Shown here one piece after another: positions 56,767 to 64,000 of a DNA stretch of 64,000 bases. The position numbers were made by a program, and so were the translations under genes. Within the stretch, counting starts at the first letter, position 1. Each line of letters begins with the position of its first letter. A model generated the notes under the pieces. That model was given only the letters and a program-made list of their open reading frames with translations. It had not been told where the DNA came from and ran no database searches. The DNA comes from Jannaschia sp. S6380 (GTDB lineage: Bacteria; Pseudomonadota; Alphaproteobacteria; Rhodobacterales; Rhodobacteraceae). The DNA lies in NCBI RefSeq assembly GCF_023015695.1, contig NZ_JALKAS010000002.1, forward strand, positions 124,001 to 188,000, read 5' to 3'.

Positions 56767-57231
56767 GTGAGGCTGCAGCTGATCGCGGTCGGGCGCCTGC
56801 GCAAGGGCCCCGAGAAGGCCCTCGTCGACGACTACCTGGACCGCTTCGCCCGAACCGGACGCGGCGTCGGCCTGCCCCCCGTCGCGTTGGTCGAGATCGA
56901 GGCCAAGGGCGCCGGCATGGCTGCCGAGGCCGAGGCGATCGAACGGGCGGTGGCGCCGGGCGCCGTCGTCGCGATCCTCGACGAGCGCGGGCGGCAGGCG
57001 ACGTCGCCCGAATTCGCCGCGCAGTTGGGACGCTGGCGCGACGACGCGCGCGACGTGGCCTTCGTGATCGGCGGGGCCGACGGCCTCGACGCGGGCCTGC
57101 GTGGCCGGGCCGATGCCGCCTTCGCCTTCGGCACGATGGTCTGGCCGCACATGCTGATCCGGGCCATGCTGGCCGAACAGCTTTACCGCGCGGCGTCGAT
57201 CCTGTCGGGGTCCCCCTACCATCGGACCTGA
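56767..57231 (+). CDS. rlmH: 23S rRNA (pseudouridine-1915 N3)-methyltransferase RlmH
   Basis: A 154-residue SPOUT methyltransferase that modifies helix 69 of 23S rRNA. 'LQLIAVGRLRKGPEKALVDD' opens the protein. The SPOUT knot shows as 'AFVIGGADGLDAGLRGRAD' and the C-terminus is 'LYRAASILSGSPYHRT'. It starts at GTG 56767, one base after the rsfS stop. Both genes act on the ribosome. Confidence 0.95.
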   Translation: MRLQLIAVGRLRKGPEKALVDDYLDRFARTGRGVGLPPVALVEIEAKGAGMAAEAEAIERAVAPGAVVAILDERGRQATSPEFAAQLGRWRDDARDVAFVIGGADGLDAGLRGRADAAFAFGTMVWPHMLIRAMLAEQLYRAASILSGSPYHRT

Positions 57232-57271
57232 TCGCGGCCTAGAACGACCCCGAGCGATCCGGAGATCACCC

Positions 57272-58783
57272 ATGCAGAAGAAACCCGTCATCCTTTGCAT
57301 TCTCGACGGTTGGGGTCTGTCGGACCGGCCCGAGCAATCGGCGCCCGACCGGGCCGAGACGCCCCATTTCGACCGGCTGATGGCGACCCGCCCGAATGCC
57401 ACGCTGACCACGTTCGGCCCCGCCGTGGGCCTGCCCGAGGGGCAGATGGGCAATTCCGAGGTCGGTCACATGAATATCGGCGCGGGCCGCGTCGTGCGCA
57501 TGGATCTGGGCCAGATCAACCACGCCATCGAGACCGGCAGCTTCGCCGCCGAGGCCGCGCTGACATCCTGGGTGCACACGCTCCGCCAGTCCGGGGGGAC
57601 GGCGCATCTGATCGGCGTGATTTCGGATGGTGGCGTTCACGGCCATATCGACCACGTCCTTGCCGCCTGTCGTGCCGTGACCGCTGAAGGCGTGAAGGTG
57701 GCGCTGCATGCGATTGCCGACGGGCGCGACGTGGCGCCGCGATCGGCCGAGGATTTCTTCGAACGCCTGACGTCGGATCTGCCCGAGGGGGTGACGGTGG
57801 CCACGCTCTCGGGGCGCTATTTCGCCATGGACCGCGACAATCGCTGGGACCGGGTCGCACGCGCCTGGGCCGCGATGGTCTGGGGCGAGGGGGAACATGC
57901 GGCGGACAGCGCCGCCGCCCTCGCTGCCGCGCGGGACCGCGACGAGAGCGACGAGTTCATTCAGCCTACCGTGCTGGGCGATTACGAGGGCATGCGGGGC
58001 GGTGACGGCGTCTTCTGCCTGAACTTCCGCGCCGATCGCGCGCGCGAGATCCTGGCCGCGCTGGCCGATCCCGAATTCGACGGGTTCGAGACCCGCGACC
58101 GCCCCGAGCTGCACATGCTGGGCATGGTCGACTATTCCGAGCGGCACGACGCCTACATGACGACGGTGTTTCCCAAGCAGACCGTCCCGAACACGCTGGG
58201 CCACTGGGTCGCCGAAAAGGGCCTGCGCCAGTTCCACCTGGCCGAGACCGAGAAGTACCCCCACGTGACCTTCTTCCTGAACGGCGGGAAGGAGTCGCCC
58301 GAGAAGGGCGAGGACCGCCACATGCCGCCGTCACCCGACGTCGCCACCTACGACCTGCAGCCCGAGATGTCGTCGGTCGAGGTGACCGATCACTTCGTCG
58401 CCGCGATCGGGGAGGGCTACGACCTGATCGTCGTGAACTACGCCAACCCCGACATGGTGGGTCATACCGGCGACCTGGAGGCGGCGACGCGCGCCTGCGA
58501 GGCGGTGGACCGGGGCCTGGGTCGCGTGCTGGAGGCGCTGGAGGGGACCGACGGCGCGATGATCGTCTGCGCCGACCACGGCAATTGCGAGACGATGATC
58601 GACCCCGAGACCGGCAAGCCGCACACCGCGCACACGCTGAACCCCGTCCCGGTGATCCTGTGGGGCGGGCCGGACGGCGCCCGGCTGCGCGACGGCAAGC
58701 TGGGCGATCTGGCGCCGACGCTGCTGCAGCTGATGGCGCTCGATGCGCCCGAAGAGATGACCGGCGAAAGCCTGATCGCCTGA
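57272..58783 (+). CDS. gpmI: 2,3-bisphosphoglycerate-independent phosphoglycerate mutase
   Basis: A 503-residue glycolytic enzyme interconverting 3- and 2-phosphoglycerate with two Mn2+. The first metal Asp is in 'VILCILDGWGLSDRPE', and the phosphorylated Ser is in 'EGQMGNSEVGHMNIGAGRVV'. 'ADHGNCETMIDPETGKPHTA' and 'VNYANPDMVGHTGDLEAATR' complete the active site. It overlaps the envC-like gene by one base (TGATG). Confidence 0.96.
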   Translation: MQKKPVILCILDGWGLSDRPEQSAPDRAETPHFDRLMATRPNATLTTFGPAVGLPEGQMGNSEVGHMNIGAGRVVRMDLGQINHAIETGSFAAEAALTSWVHTLRQSGGTAHLIGVISDGGVHGHIDHVLAACRAVTAEGVKVALHAIADGRDVAPRSAEDFFERLTSDLPEGVTVATLSGRYFAMDRDNRWDRVARAWAAMVWGEGEHAADSAAALAAARDRDESDEFIQPTVLGDYEGMRGGDGVFCLNFRADRAREILAALADPEFDGFETRDRPELHMLGMVDYSERHDAYMTTVFPKQTVPNTLGHWVAEKGLRQFHLAETEKYPHVTFFLNGGKESPEKGEDRHMPPSPDVATYDLQPEMSSVEVTDHFVAAIGEGYDLIVVNYANPDMVGHTGDLEAATRACEAVDRGLGRVLEALEGTDGAMIVCADHGNCETMIDPETGKPHTAHTLNPVPVILWGGPDGARLRDGKLGDLAPTLLQLMALDAPEEMTGESLIA

Positions 58784-59877
58784 TGCTCCGCGCCGTCCTC
58801 GTGCTCCTCTGCCTGGGCTGGCCGGTTTCGGCGCAAACGGCGGCGGACCAGGCGCGCGCGGCCGCGGACGAGCTGGCCCGCGCGGCCGCCGCGCTCGATC
58901 ATGCGCGGGGCGCGCGCGACCGGGTCGCCGCGCTGACGGCTGTCATCACCGCCTATGAACGGGGGCTGGCATCCCTGCGCGACGGGTTGCGGCAGGTTGC
59001 GATCCGGGAGCGCGCGCTCGCCGCCGACCTGGGCGCGCGGGAGACCGAGATCGCGCGCCTCGTGGCGGTCCTGTCGTCGATGGAACGGGCCCCGGCGCCG
59101 CTTCTGCTGCTGCATCCCTCCGGCCCGCTGGGAACCGCGCGTTCGTCGATGATGCTGAGCGGGATCGCGCCCGCGCTTCAGGCCCGTGCCGATGCGCTCC
59201 GGTCGGACCTCGAGACGCTGCGGGAGTTGCGGATGCTTGAGCGGTCCGCCGCCGCGGACCTGGAGGCGGGGCTGGCCGGCGTGCAGGACGCGCGCGTGGC
59301 CCTCTCCGAGGCGATCGCCGAGCGCGACGATCTGCCCCCCCGTCTGGCCGGGGACGAGGAACGGATCGACGCGCTGCTGGCCCGGGTCGACACGCTCGCG
59401 GCCTTTGCCGACGGGCTGGGCACGCTGTCGCAATCCGCGGACGCGCCGCTGGACCTGCCGTTTCCGCGCCCGGCCGAAGGCGTCGCCCTGCGCCGCGCGG
59501 GCGAGGCCGATGCCGCCGGCATCGCGCGGCCGGGCATCGTGCTGGCGACGGCGCCCGCCGCGCTGGTCACCGCTCCGGTCACGGGAACGGTCCGCTATGC
59601 CGGTCCGCTTCTCGATTACGGGAACGTGATCATCCTGGAGCCGCGACCGGAGCTGTTGCTGGTTTTCGCCGGGCTGGCCGAGGTCTACGCTCGCCACGCG
59701 GAGATCGTGGACCGGGGCGCACCCCTGGGCCTGATGGGCGGTGGCCCGCCACGGCGTGACGATTTCCGGCGCGACGCGGTCCGGGACGGTGGCGCTTCGC
59801 GGCCCGAGACGCTTTATATCGAAGTCAGACAGGGCGGCAGGCCCGTGAATCCGGCGGAGTATTTCGCCACCGAGTAG
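58783..59877 (+). CDS. EnvC-like murein hydrolase activator
   Basis: A 364-residue periplasmic protein with a signal peptide ('VLVLLCLGWPVSAQ'), a long coiled coil (about residues 20-110 and 150-210) and a C-terminal LytM/M23 domain. The usual catalytic His residues of M23 (HxxxD, HxH) are absent: 'VIILEPRPELLLVFAGLAEV' and 'LYIEVRQGGRPVNPAEYF' lack them. EnvC proteins are degenerate in this way and activate amidases for septum splitting. It is followed by ctpA, a common pairing. Confidence 0.87.
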   Translation: MLRAVLVLLCLGWPVSAQTAADQARAAADELARAAAALDHARGARDRVAALTAVITAYERGLASLRDGLRQVAIRERALAADLGARETEIARLVAVLSSMERAPAPLLLLHPSGPLGTARSSMMLSGIAPALQARADALRSDLETLRELRMLERSAAADLEAGLAGVQDARVALSEAIAERDDLPPRLAGDEERIDALLARVDTLAAFADGLGTLSQSADAPLDLPFPRPAEGVALRRAGEADAAGIARPGIVLATAPAALVTAPVTGTVRYAGPLLDYGNVIILEPRPELLLVFAGLAEVYARHAEIVDRGAPLGLMGGGPPRRDDFRRDAVRDGGASRPETLYIEVRQGGRPVNPAEYFATE

Positions 59878-59886
59878 GGGAACGAG

Positions 59887-61224
59887 ATGAAGAAGTTCGC
59901 GATGGCCGCCGGGTGCGGAATCCTGGCCGGTATCCTGGCCACAACGCAGGTCGCAGGTCCGCTGCTGGCGCAGGAAGCCGAGAAGGCGACGGTGTACGAA
60001 CAGCTCGACCTGTTCGGCATCGTCTTCGAGCGCATCCGCAACCAGTATGTCGAAGACGTGGACGAGGGCGAACTGATCGAGGCCGCGATCAACGGCATGC
60101 TCACCTCGCTCGATCCGCATTCCTCCTATCTGCCGCCCCGCGATTTCGAGGACATGCAGGAGGACACGCGCGGCGAGTTCGGCGGTCTGGGCATCGAGGT
60201 CACGCAGGAGGAGGGCTACGTCAAGGTCATCACGCCCATCGACGGCACGCCCGCCTTCGAGGCAGGCGTGGAGGCCGGCGACTATATCACCGGCGTCGAC
60301 GGCGAGAGCATCCTGGGCTTCACCTTGGAGGAGGCGGTCGACCTGATGCGCGGCCCGGTGGGCAGCGACATTCTGATCACCATCGTGCGCGACGGGCTGG
60401 AGGAGCCGATCGACATCTCGATCACGCGCGACATCATCAAGCTGACCGCGGCGCATGTCCGCAAGGTCGGCGAGAGCGTCGTGATCCGGGCGTCGACCTT
60501 CAACGACCAGACCATCCCGAACGTCATGGACGGGCTTGAGGACACGCTCGAGGAGATGGGCGGGCTGGAAAGCGTCAACGGCGTCGTGCTCGACCTGCGC
60601 AACAATCCCGGCGGCCTGCTGACGGCGGGCGTCGGACTGGCCGACGCGTTCCTGGAGCAGGGCGAGATCGTCTCGACCCGGTCGCGGCAATCCGAGGGTG
60701 GCGACCGCTTCAACGCCAAGCCCGGCGACGTGGTCGAGGGGCTGCCGATGGTGGTGCTGATCAACGGCGGCTCGGCCAGCGCATCCGAGATCGTGGCGGG
60801 CGCGCTGCAGGACCATCGCCGCGCGGTCGTCGTCGGCACCAAGAGCTTCGGCAAGGGATCGGTCCAGACCATCATGCCGGTGCAGGGCGACGGGGCGATC
60901 CGTTTGACCACGGCGCGCTACTACACGCCATCGGGCCGGTCGATCCAGGCGCTCGGCGTGTCGCCGGACATCGTCGTCCAGCAGCCGCCCCGCGATCCCG
61001 AGGCCGAGGAGGAGGAGACCGAAGAGACGAACGGCCGCTCGCGCCGCTCCGAATCCTCGCTGCGCGGGGCGATCACCAATGACAGCCTGACCGAGGACGA
61101 GCAGGAGCAGATCCGCAAGGAGCAGGAGGCCGCCGAAGAGGCCGCGGAGCTGCGCGACGAGGATTACCAGCTGGCCTATGCGATCGACATCCTGAAGGGC
61201 CTGACCGCGATCGAGGTCGAGTGA
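59887..61224 (+). CDS. ctpA: Carboxy-terminal processing protease (S41)
   Basis: A 445-residue periplasmic serine protease. A signal anchor is followed by 'QYVEDVDEGELIEAAINGML', then a PDZ domain (about 85-165, 'GIEVTQEEGYVKVITPIDGT'). The Ser-Lys dyad is in 'VVLINGGSASASEIVAGALQ' and 'VVVGTKSFGKGSVQTIMPVQ'. The C-terminus is acidic. It trims or degrades periplasmic proteins; the envC-ctpA pairing points to cell-wall turnover control. Confidence 0.94.
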   Translation: MKKFAMAAGCGILAGILATTQVAGPLLAQEAEKATVYEQLDLFGIVFERIRNQYVEDVDEGELIEAAINGMLTSLDPHSSYLPPRDFEDMQEDTRGEFGGLGIEVTQEEGYVKVITPIDGTPAFEAGVEAGDYITGVDGESILGFTLEEAVDLMRGPVGSDILITIVRDGLEEPIDISITRDIIKLTAAHVRKVGESVVIRASTFNDQTIPNVMDGLEDTLEEMGGLESVNGVVLDLRNNPGGLLTAGVGLADAFLEQGEIVSTRSRQSEGGDRFNAKPGDVVEGLPMVVLINGGSASASEIVAGALQDHRRAVVVGTKSFGKGSVQTIMPVQGDGAIRLTTARYYTPSGRSIQALGVSPDIVVQQPPRDPEAEEEETEETNGRSRRSESSLRGAITNDSLTEDEQEQIRKEQEAAEEAAELRDEDYQLAYAIDILKGLTAIEVE

Positions 61225-61228
61225 GGCG

Positions 61229-61747
61229 GTGCCGCGAACCGCGCGCCGACCTCCGGTCATGACACCGGAGCAGATCGCGGGGCTTCCCTACAGGCCCTGC
61301 GCCGGCGTCTGCCTGACCAACCCGCAGGGGCGGATCTGGGTGGGCGAACGCATCGACCGCCCGGCGGGCGCCCCGGTCGCCTGGCAGATGCCGCAGGGCG
61401 GGATCGACCCGGGCGAGACGCCGGAGGCCGCGGCCCTGCGCGAACTGCGCGAGGAAACCGGTCTCGCGGCCGGGGCCGTCCGGATCGTGGATCGTCTGGA
61501 CACGCCCGTGGCCTACGACCTGCCGCCGGAACTGGTGCCGACATTGTGGAAAGGGCGGTTCCGGGGGCAGGAACAGCACTGGTTCCGCATGCATTACGAC
61601 GGGCCGGATTCGGCGGTCGACCTGGACGCCCACGAGCGGGAGTTCTCACGCTGGGCCTGGATGGATCCGGCCGACGTCGTGCAGGCCATCGTTCCGTTCA
61701 AGCGTGACCTCTACGAACGGGTCCTTCGGGCGTTCGGCCTTCTGTGA
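61229..61747 (+). CDS. rppH: RNA pyrophosphohydrolase RppH
   Basis: A 172-residue Nudix enzyme that removes pyrophosphate from RNA 5' ends or cleaves dinucleoside polyphosphates. 'YRPCAGVCLTNPQGRIWVGE' and 'WQMPQGGIDPGETPEAAALR', followed by 'ELREETGL', are family marks. The C-terminal 'REFSRWAWMDPADVVQAIVP' and 'FKRDLYERVLRAF' also fit RppH. The GTG at 61229 opens the frame; ATG 61259 is an alternative. Confidence 0.92.
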   Translation: MPRTARRPPVMTPEQIAGLPYRPCAGVCLTNPQGRIWVGERIDRPAGAPVAWQMPQGGIDPGETPEAAALRELREETGLAAGAVRIVDRLDTPVAYDLPPELVPTLWKGRFRGQEQHWFRMHYDGPDSAVDLDAHEREFSRWAWMDPADVVQAIVPFKRDLYERVLRAFGLL

Positions 61748-61838
61748 CGGCGGCGATCCGCGGGTGGATGCGGGCCGTTATTGCCTGTCCGACCCGCCTG
61801 CGCGCAGCCTTCGCGCAATCGGATACCGGAGCCCGCCC

Positions 61839-62321
61839 ATGACACGCACGATCCTCGCCGTTCTGCTTTCGACCGCGCTCGCGTCGCCCGCCGCCGCGCT
61901 GTCCTGCCTGCGCCCGAGCGTTCAGGCGTCGTACCAGGCGGCGGACGCCGCCGAGGCGCAATATGTCCTTTCCGTCGGACGCCTGCAGCTGCTGCCGGGC
62001 GAGACGATCCCGGACACGACGGGAACCGACCCGAACGACCGGCAGGGCTACACCGTCCGCACGCGGTTCGACGGCAAGCTGGCCGATGCGGGCGGCTTCG
62101 GCACCGACGCGGCATTCCCGGTGACGGTCGAGGTCGAATGCGCCGGCGCCTGGTGCGGCGGCGTGCCGCTGGACCGCGTGCTGTTGTTCCTGGAGCGCAG
62201 GGGCGAGGAGAACGTGCTGGTCCAGGGGCCCTGTCCCCGCTTCGCCCTGAGCGCCACGCCGGAGGTCGTCGCGGGCGCGGCGGCTTGCCTGAAGGGCGAG
62301 GATTGCACCCCGCCCTCGTGA
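61839..62321 (+). CDS. Secreted hypothetical protein
   Basis: A 160-residue protein with a clear signal peptide ('ILAVLLSTALASPAAALSC'). The mature part has five to six cysteines, including 'VECAGAWCGGVPLDRVL', 'QGPCPRFALSA' and 'ACLKGEDCTPPS', probably disulfide-bonded in the periplasm. No family was recognised. It stands convergent to the gamma-glutamyltransferase gene, ten bases apart. Confidence 0.72.
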   Translation: MTRTILAVLLSTALASPAAALSCLRPSVQASYQAADAAEAQYVLSVGRLQLLPGETIPDTTGTDPNDRQGYTVRTRFDGKLADAGGFGTDAAFPVTVEVECAGAWCGGVPLDRVLLFLERRGEENVLVQGPCPRFALSATPEVVAGAAACLKGEDCTPPS

Positions 62322-62331
62322 CGGGCAGGCT

Positions 62332-64000
62332 TCATTCGCCGATGGCCACCCCTTCGCGGCGCGGGTCGGCCCCGCCGGTCAGCGTCTCGCCCACCGCGAT
62401 GATGTGCAGGCCCGAGGTCAAGTCGCGCACATTCGTCTCGAACCCCATCTCGGTCAGTGGTTCGGCCAGGGCTTCGGCCGCGGTTCCGGCCTCCAGGTCG
62501 TAGGTGCCGAAGCGGTTGACCAGGTGCGGCATCGCGACCGCTTCCTGCACGTCCATGCCCCAGTCCACATGCGCGATGATCGTCTTGGCGACGTAGCCGA
62601 TGATCCGGCTGCCCCCGGGCGAGCCAACGACCAGCACCGGCGCGCCGTCCCGCATCACGATCGTCGGCGACATCGAGGAGCGGGGACGCTTGCGCGGCTC
62701 CACCCGGTTGGCGATCGGACGGCCCTCGTCATGCGTCGAGAAGGAGAAGTCGGTCAGCTCGTTGTTCAGGAGGAACCCGCCCGGCGCCATCACCCGGCTG
62801 CCGAAACCGTTCTCGATCGTGGTGGTCATCGACAGCGCGTTGCCGTCGGCATCGACGATCGAGATGTGCGAGGTCGAGGGCATCGAGGGCGTCCAGCCGT
62901 CGCCCCAGTCCGGGATCATGTCCAGCGCCGCGTGGTCCCAGGGCGGCGTTCCGGCGCTGACCTCGGGCAGGGCATCGTCGCCGTCGAGCAGGGTCGCGCG
63001 TTCGGACAGGTAGGCCGGATCGAGCAGGTTCGGCATCGGGACGAAGTCGCTGTCGGCCATGTAGCGGCCCCGGTCGGCGAAGGCGAGGCGCGAGGCGTCG
63101 CCGATCAGGCGCCAGGCCTCGGGCGAATCGGGGCCGAGGGCGGCGAGGTCGTGCGGCTCCACCAGGGCGAGGATCTGCCCCACGGTCAGTGCGCCGGAGG
63201 AGGGCGGGCCCATTCCACAGACCTCCGCGCCGCGATAGGGCGCGCAGACGGCGGGGCGTTCGGCGATTTCGTAGGCAGCAAGATCCTGCGTCGACAGAAG
63301 GCCGGGCTGCGACGCGCCGCGGATGGCGGCGACGATCCCCTCGGCGATTTCGCCTGCGTAGAAGGCATCGGTCCCCTCCTGCGCGATGGCGCGCAGCGTG
63401 GCGGCATAGGCCGGGTTCGTCAGCGTGTCGCCTTCAGCCAGCGGGGTGCCACCGGGCAGGAAATAGGCCGCCGTCGCGGGCTGCGTCGACAGCTTCTCGG
63501 CATCGTCCGCGACCAGCGTGGCCAAGCGCGGCGAGACGGCGAACCCGTCCTCGGCATGGGCGATGGCCGCGTCGAACAGCCCGCTCCAACTCGCGCGGCC
63601 CCAGCGGCGATGCGCCTCCTCCATCAGCATGGGCGTGCCTGGTGTGCCGACGGACAGGCCGCCGACCACCGCGTCGAAGAAGCCCATCGTCTCGCCATCG
63701 GTCTGGAACAGCGTCGGCGTGGCGGCGGCGGGTGCCGTCTCGCGCCCGTCAAGCGTGGTCAACTCGCCGGTTTCGGCGTCGTACCAGACCAGGAAGGCGC
63801 CGCCGCCCAGGCCCGAGGATTGCGGCTCCACCAGGCCCAGCACGGCCTGCACCGCGACCATGGCATCGGCCGCGCTGCCGCCTTCACGCAGGACGTCGGC
63901 CCCGGCCTCGGCGGCCAGCGGGTTCGCGGCGGCGACCATCCAGTCTTGAGCCTCGACCGGGGCGGCGGCCTCGGGCGAGAGGCCGGACGCGGCCTCGGGC
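62332..64000 (-). CDS. ggt: Gamma-glutamyltransferase, partial at window edge
   Basis: At least 555 residues remain; the signal peptide and true start lie beyond the right edge. The N-terminal subunit has 'NPLAAEAGADVLREGGSAAD' and 'GLGGGAFLVWYDAETGEL'. The autocleavage Thr is in 'PSTSHISIVDADGNALSM'. The small subunit has 'LNNELTDFSF' and the oxyanion 'VVGSPGGSRIIGYVAKTI'. The enzyme cleaves glutathione and transfers gamma-glutamyl groups in the periplasm. Confidence 0.93.
   Translation of the reverse strand, partial: PEAASGLSPEAAAPVEAQDWMVAAANPLAAEAGADVLREGGSAADAMVAVQAVLGLVEPQSSGLGGGAFLVWYDAETGELTTLDGRETAPAAATPTLFQTDGETMGFFDAVVGGLSVGTPGTPMLMEEAHRRWGRASWSGLFDAAIAHAEDGFAVSPRLATLVADDAEKLSTQPATAAYFLPGGTPLAEGDTLTNPAYAATLRAIAQEGTDAFYAGEIAEGIVAAIRGASQPGLLSTQDLAAYEIAERPAVCAPYRGAEVCGMGPPSSGALTVGQILALVEPHDLAALGPDSPEAWRLIGDASRLAFADRGRYMADSDFVPMPNLLDPAYLSERATLLDGDDALPEVSAGTPPWDHAALDMIPDWGDGWTPSMPSTSHISIVDADGNALSMTTTIENGFGSRVMAPGGFLLNNELTDFSFSTHDEGRPIANRVEPRKRPRSSMSPTIVMRDGAPVLVVGSPGGSRIIGYVAKTIIAHVDWGMDVQEAVAMPHLVNRFGTYDLEAGTAAEALAEPLTEMGFETNVRDLTSGLHIIAVGETLTGGADPRREGVAIGE

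Overview
The window is GC-rich DNA from an alphaproteobacterium, most likely a member of the Rhodobacterales (Roseobacter/Rhodobacter type). The basis is the petABC (fbcFBC) cytochrome bc1 operon, the rimP-nusA-ylxR-infB operon, an argJ-mutT pair beside a periplasmic PPIase and secA, a GSCFA/FkbM glycan-type cluster, and tRNA genes with encoded CCA. No rRNA, CRISPR array, integrase or phage module was seen.

Positions 1-12330 are an accessory, decaying segment beside the 3' end of a tRNA-Arg(CCT) gene. It holds an EamA transporter with an amber codon, an arsR/permease pair, a frameshifted tniB remnant, and an IS3-family element that lost its catalytic core (3426-4386). Next come a frameshifted and truncated Bcr/CflA-type efflux gene, a membrane protein with a divergent tetR, and a DUF1203 gene. 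Then follow a HEPN-protein remnant, a second IS3-family element (8491-9732), a truncated unknown gene, a metallophosphoesterase, and an AAA+ ATPase split by one amber codon. Both IS elements lack target-site duplications and sit between two different truncated genes, which suggests IS-mediated deletion.

Positions 12330-17500 carry tRNA-Arg, a LacI-type regulator with a TTG start, and a tight four-gene run: FkbM methyltransferase, GSCFA protein, methyltransferase-glycosyltransferase fusion, stand-alone methyltransferase. This is probably a surface-glycan or similar modification locus and is the best candidate here for an undescribed intact system.

From 17500 to the right edge the window is mostly core genome. 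It contains sdaA, an LpxL-like acyltransferase, a lytic transglycosylase, a lyxose-isomerase-like cupin, AdoMet decarboxylase, tRNA-Lys, dapF-mtaB, an EamA transporter, a GST and petABC. Then come infB-ylxR-nusA-rimP (minus strand, with a leader terminator before rimP), a Rieske/FAD oxidoreductase, an I78-type lipoprotein, and glutathione-dependent formaldehyde dehydrogenase. An SDR/BKACE divergent pair, a NYN protein, marR, a nitrilase, grxC and comF follow, then a methyltransferase and hemH. The last part has mutT, argJ, a PPIase, secA, leuC, mscS, an amidase, rsfS-rlmH-gpmI-envC-ctpA-rppH, and a partial gamma-glutamyltransferase at the right edge. Many neighbours overlap by ATGA, GTGA, TTGA or TAATG, indicating translational coupling.
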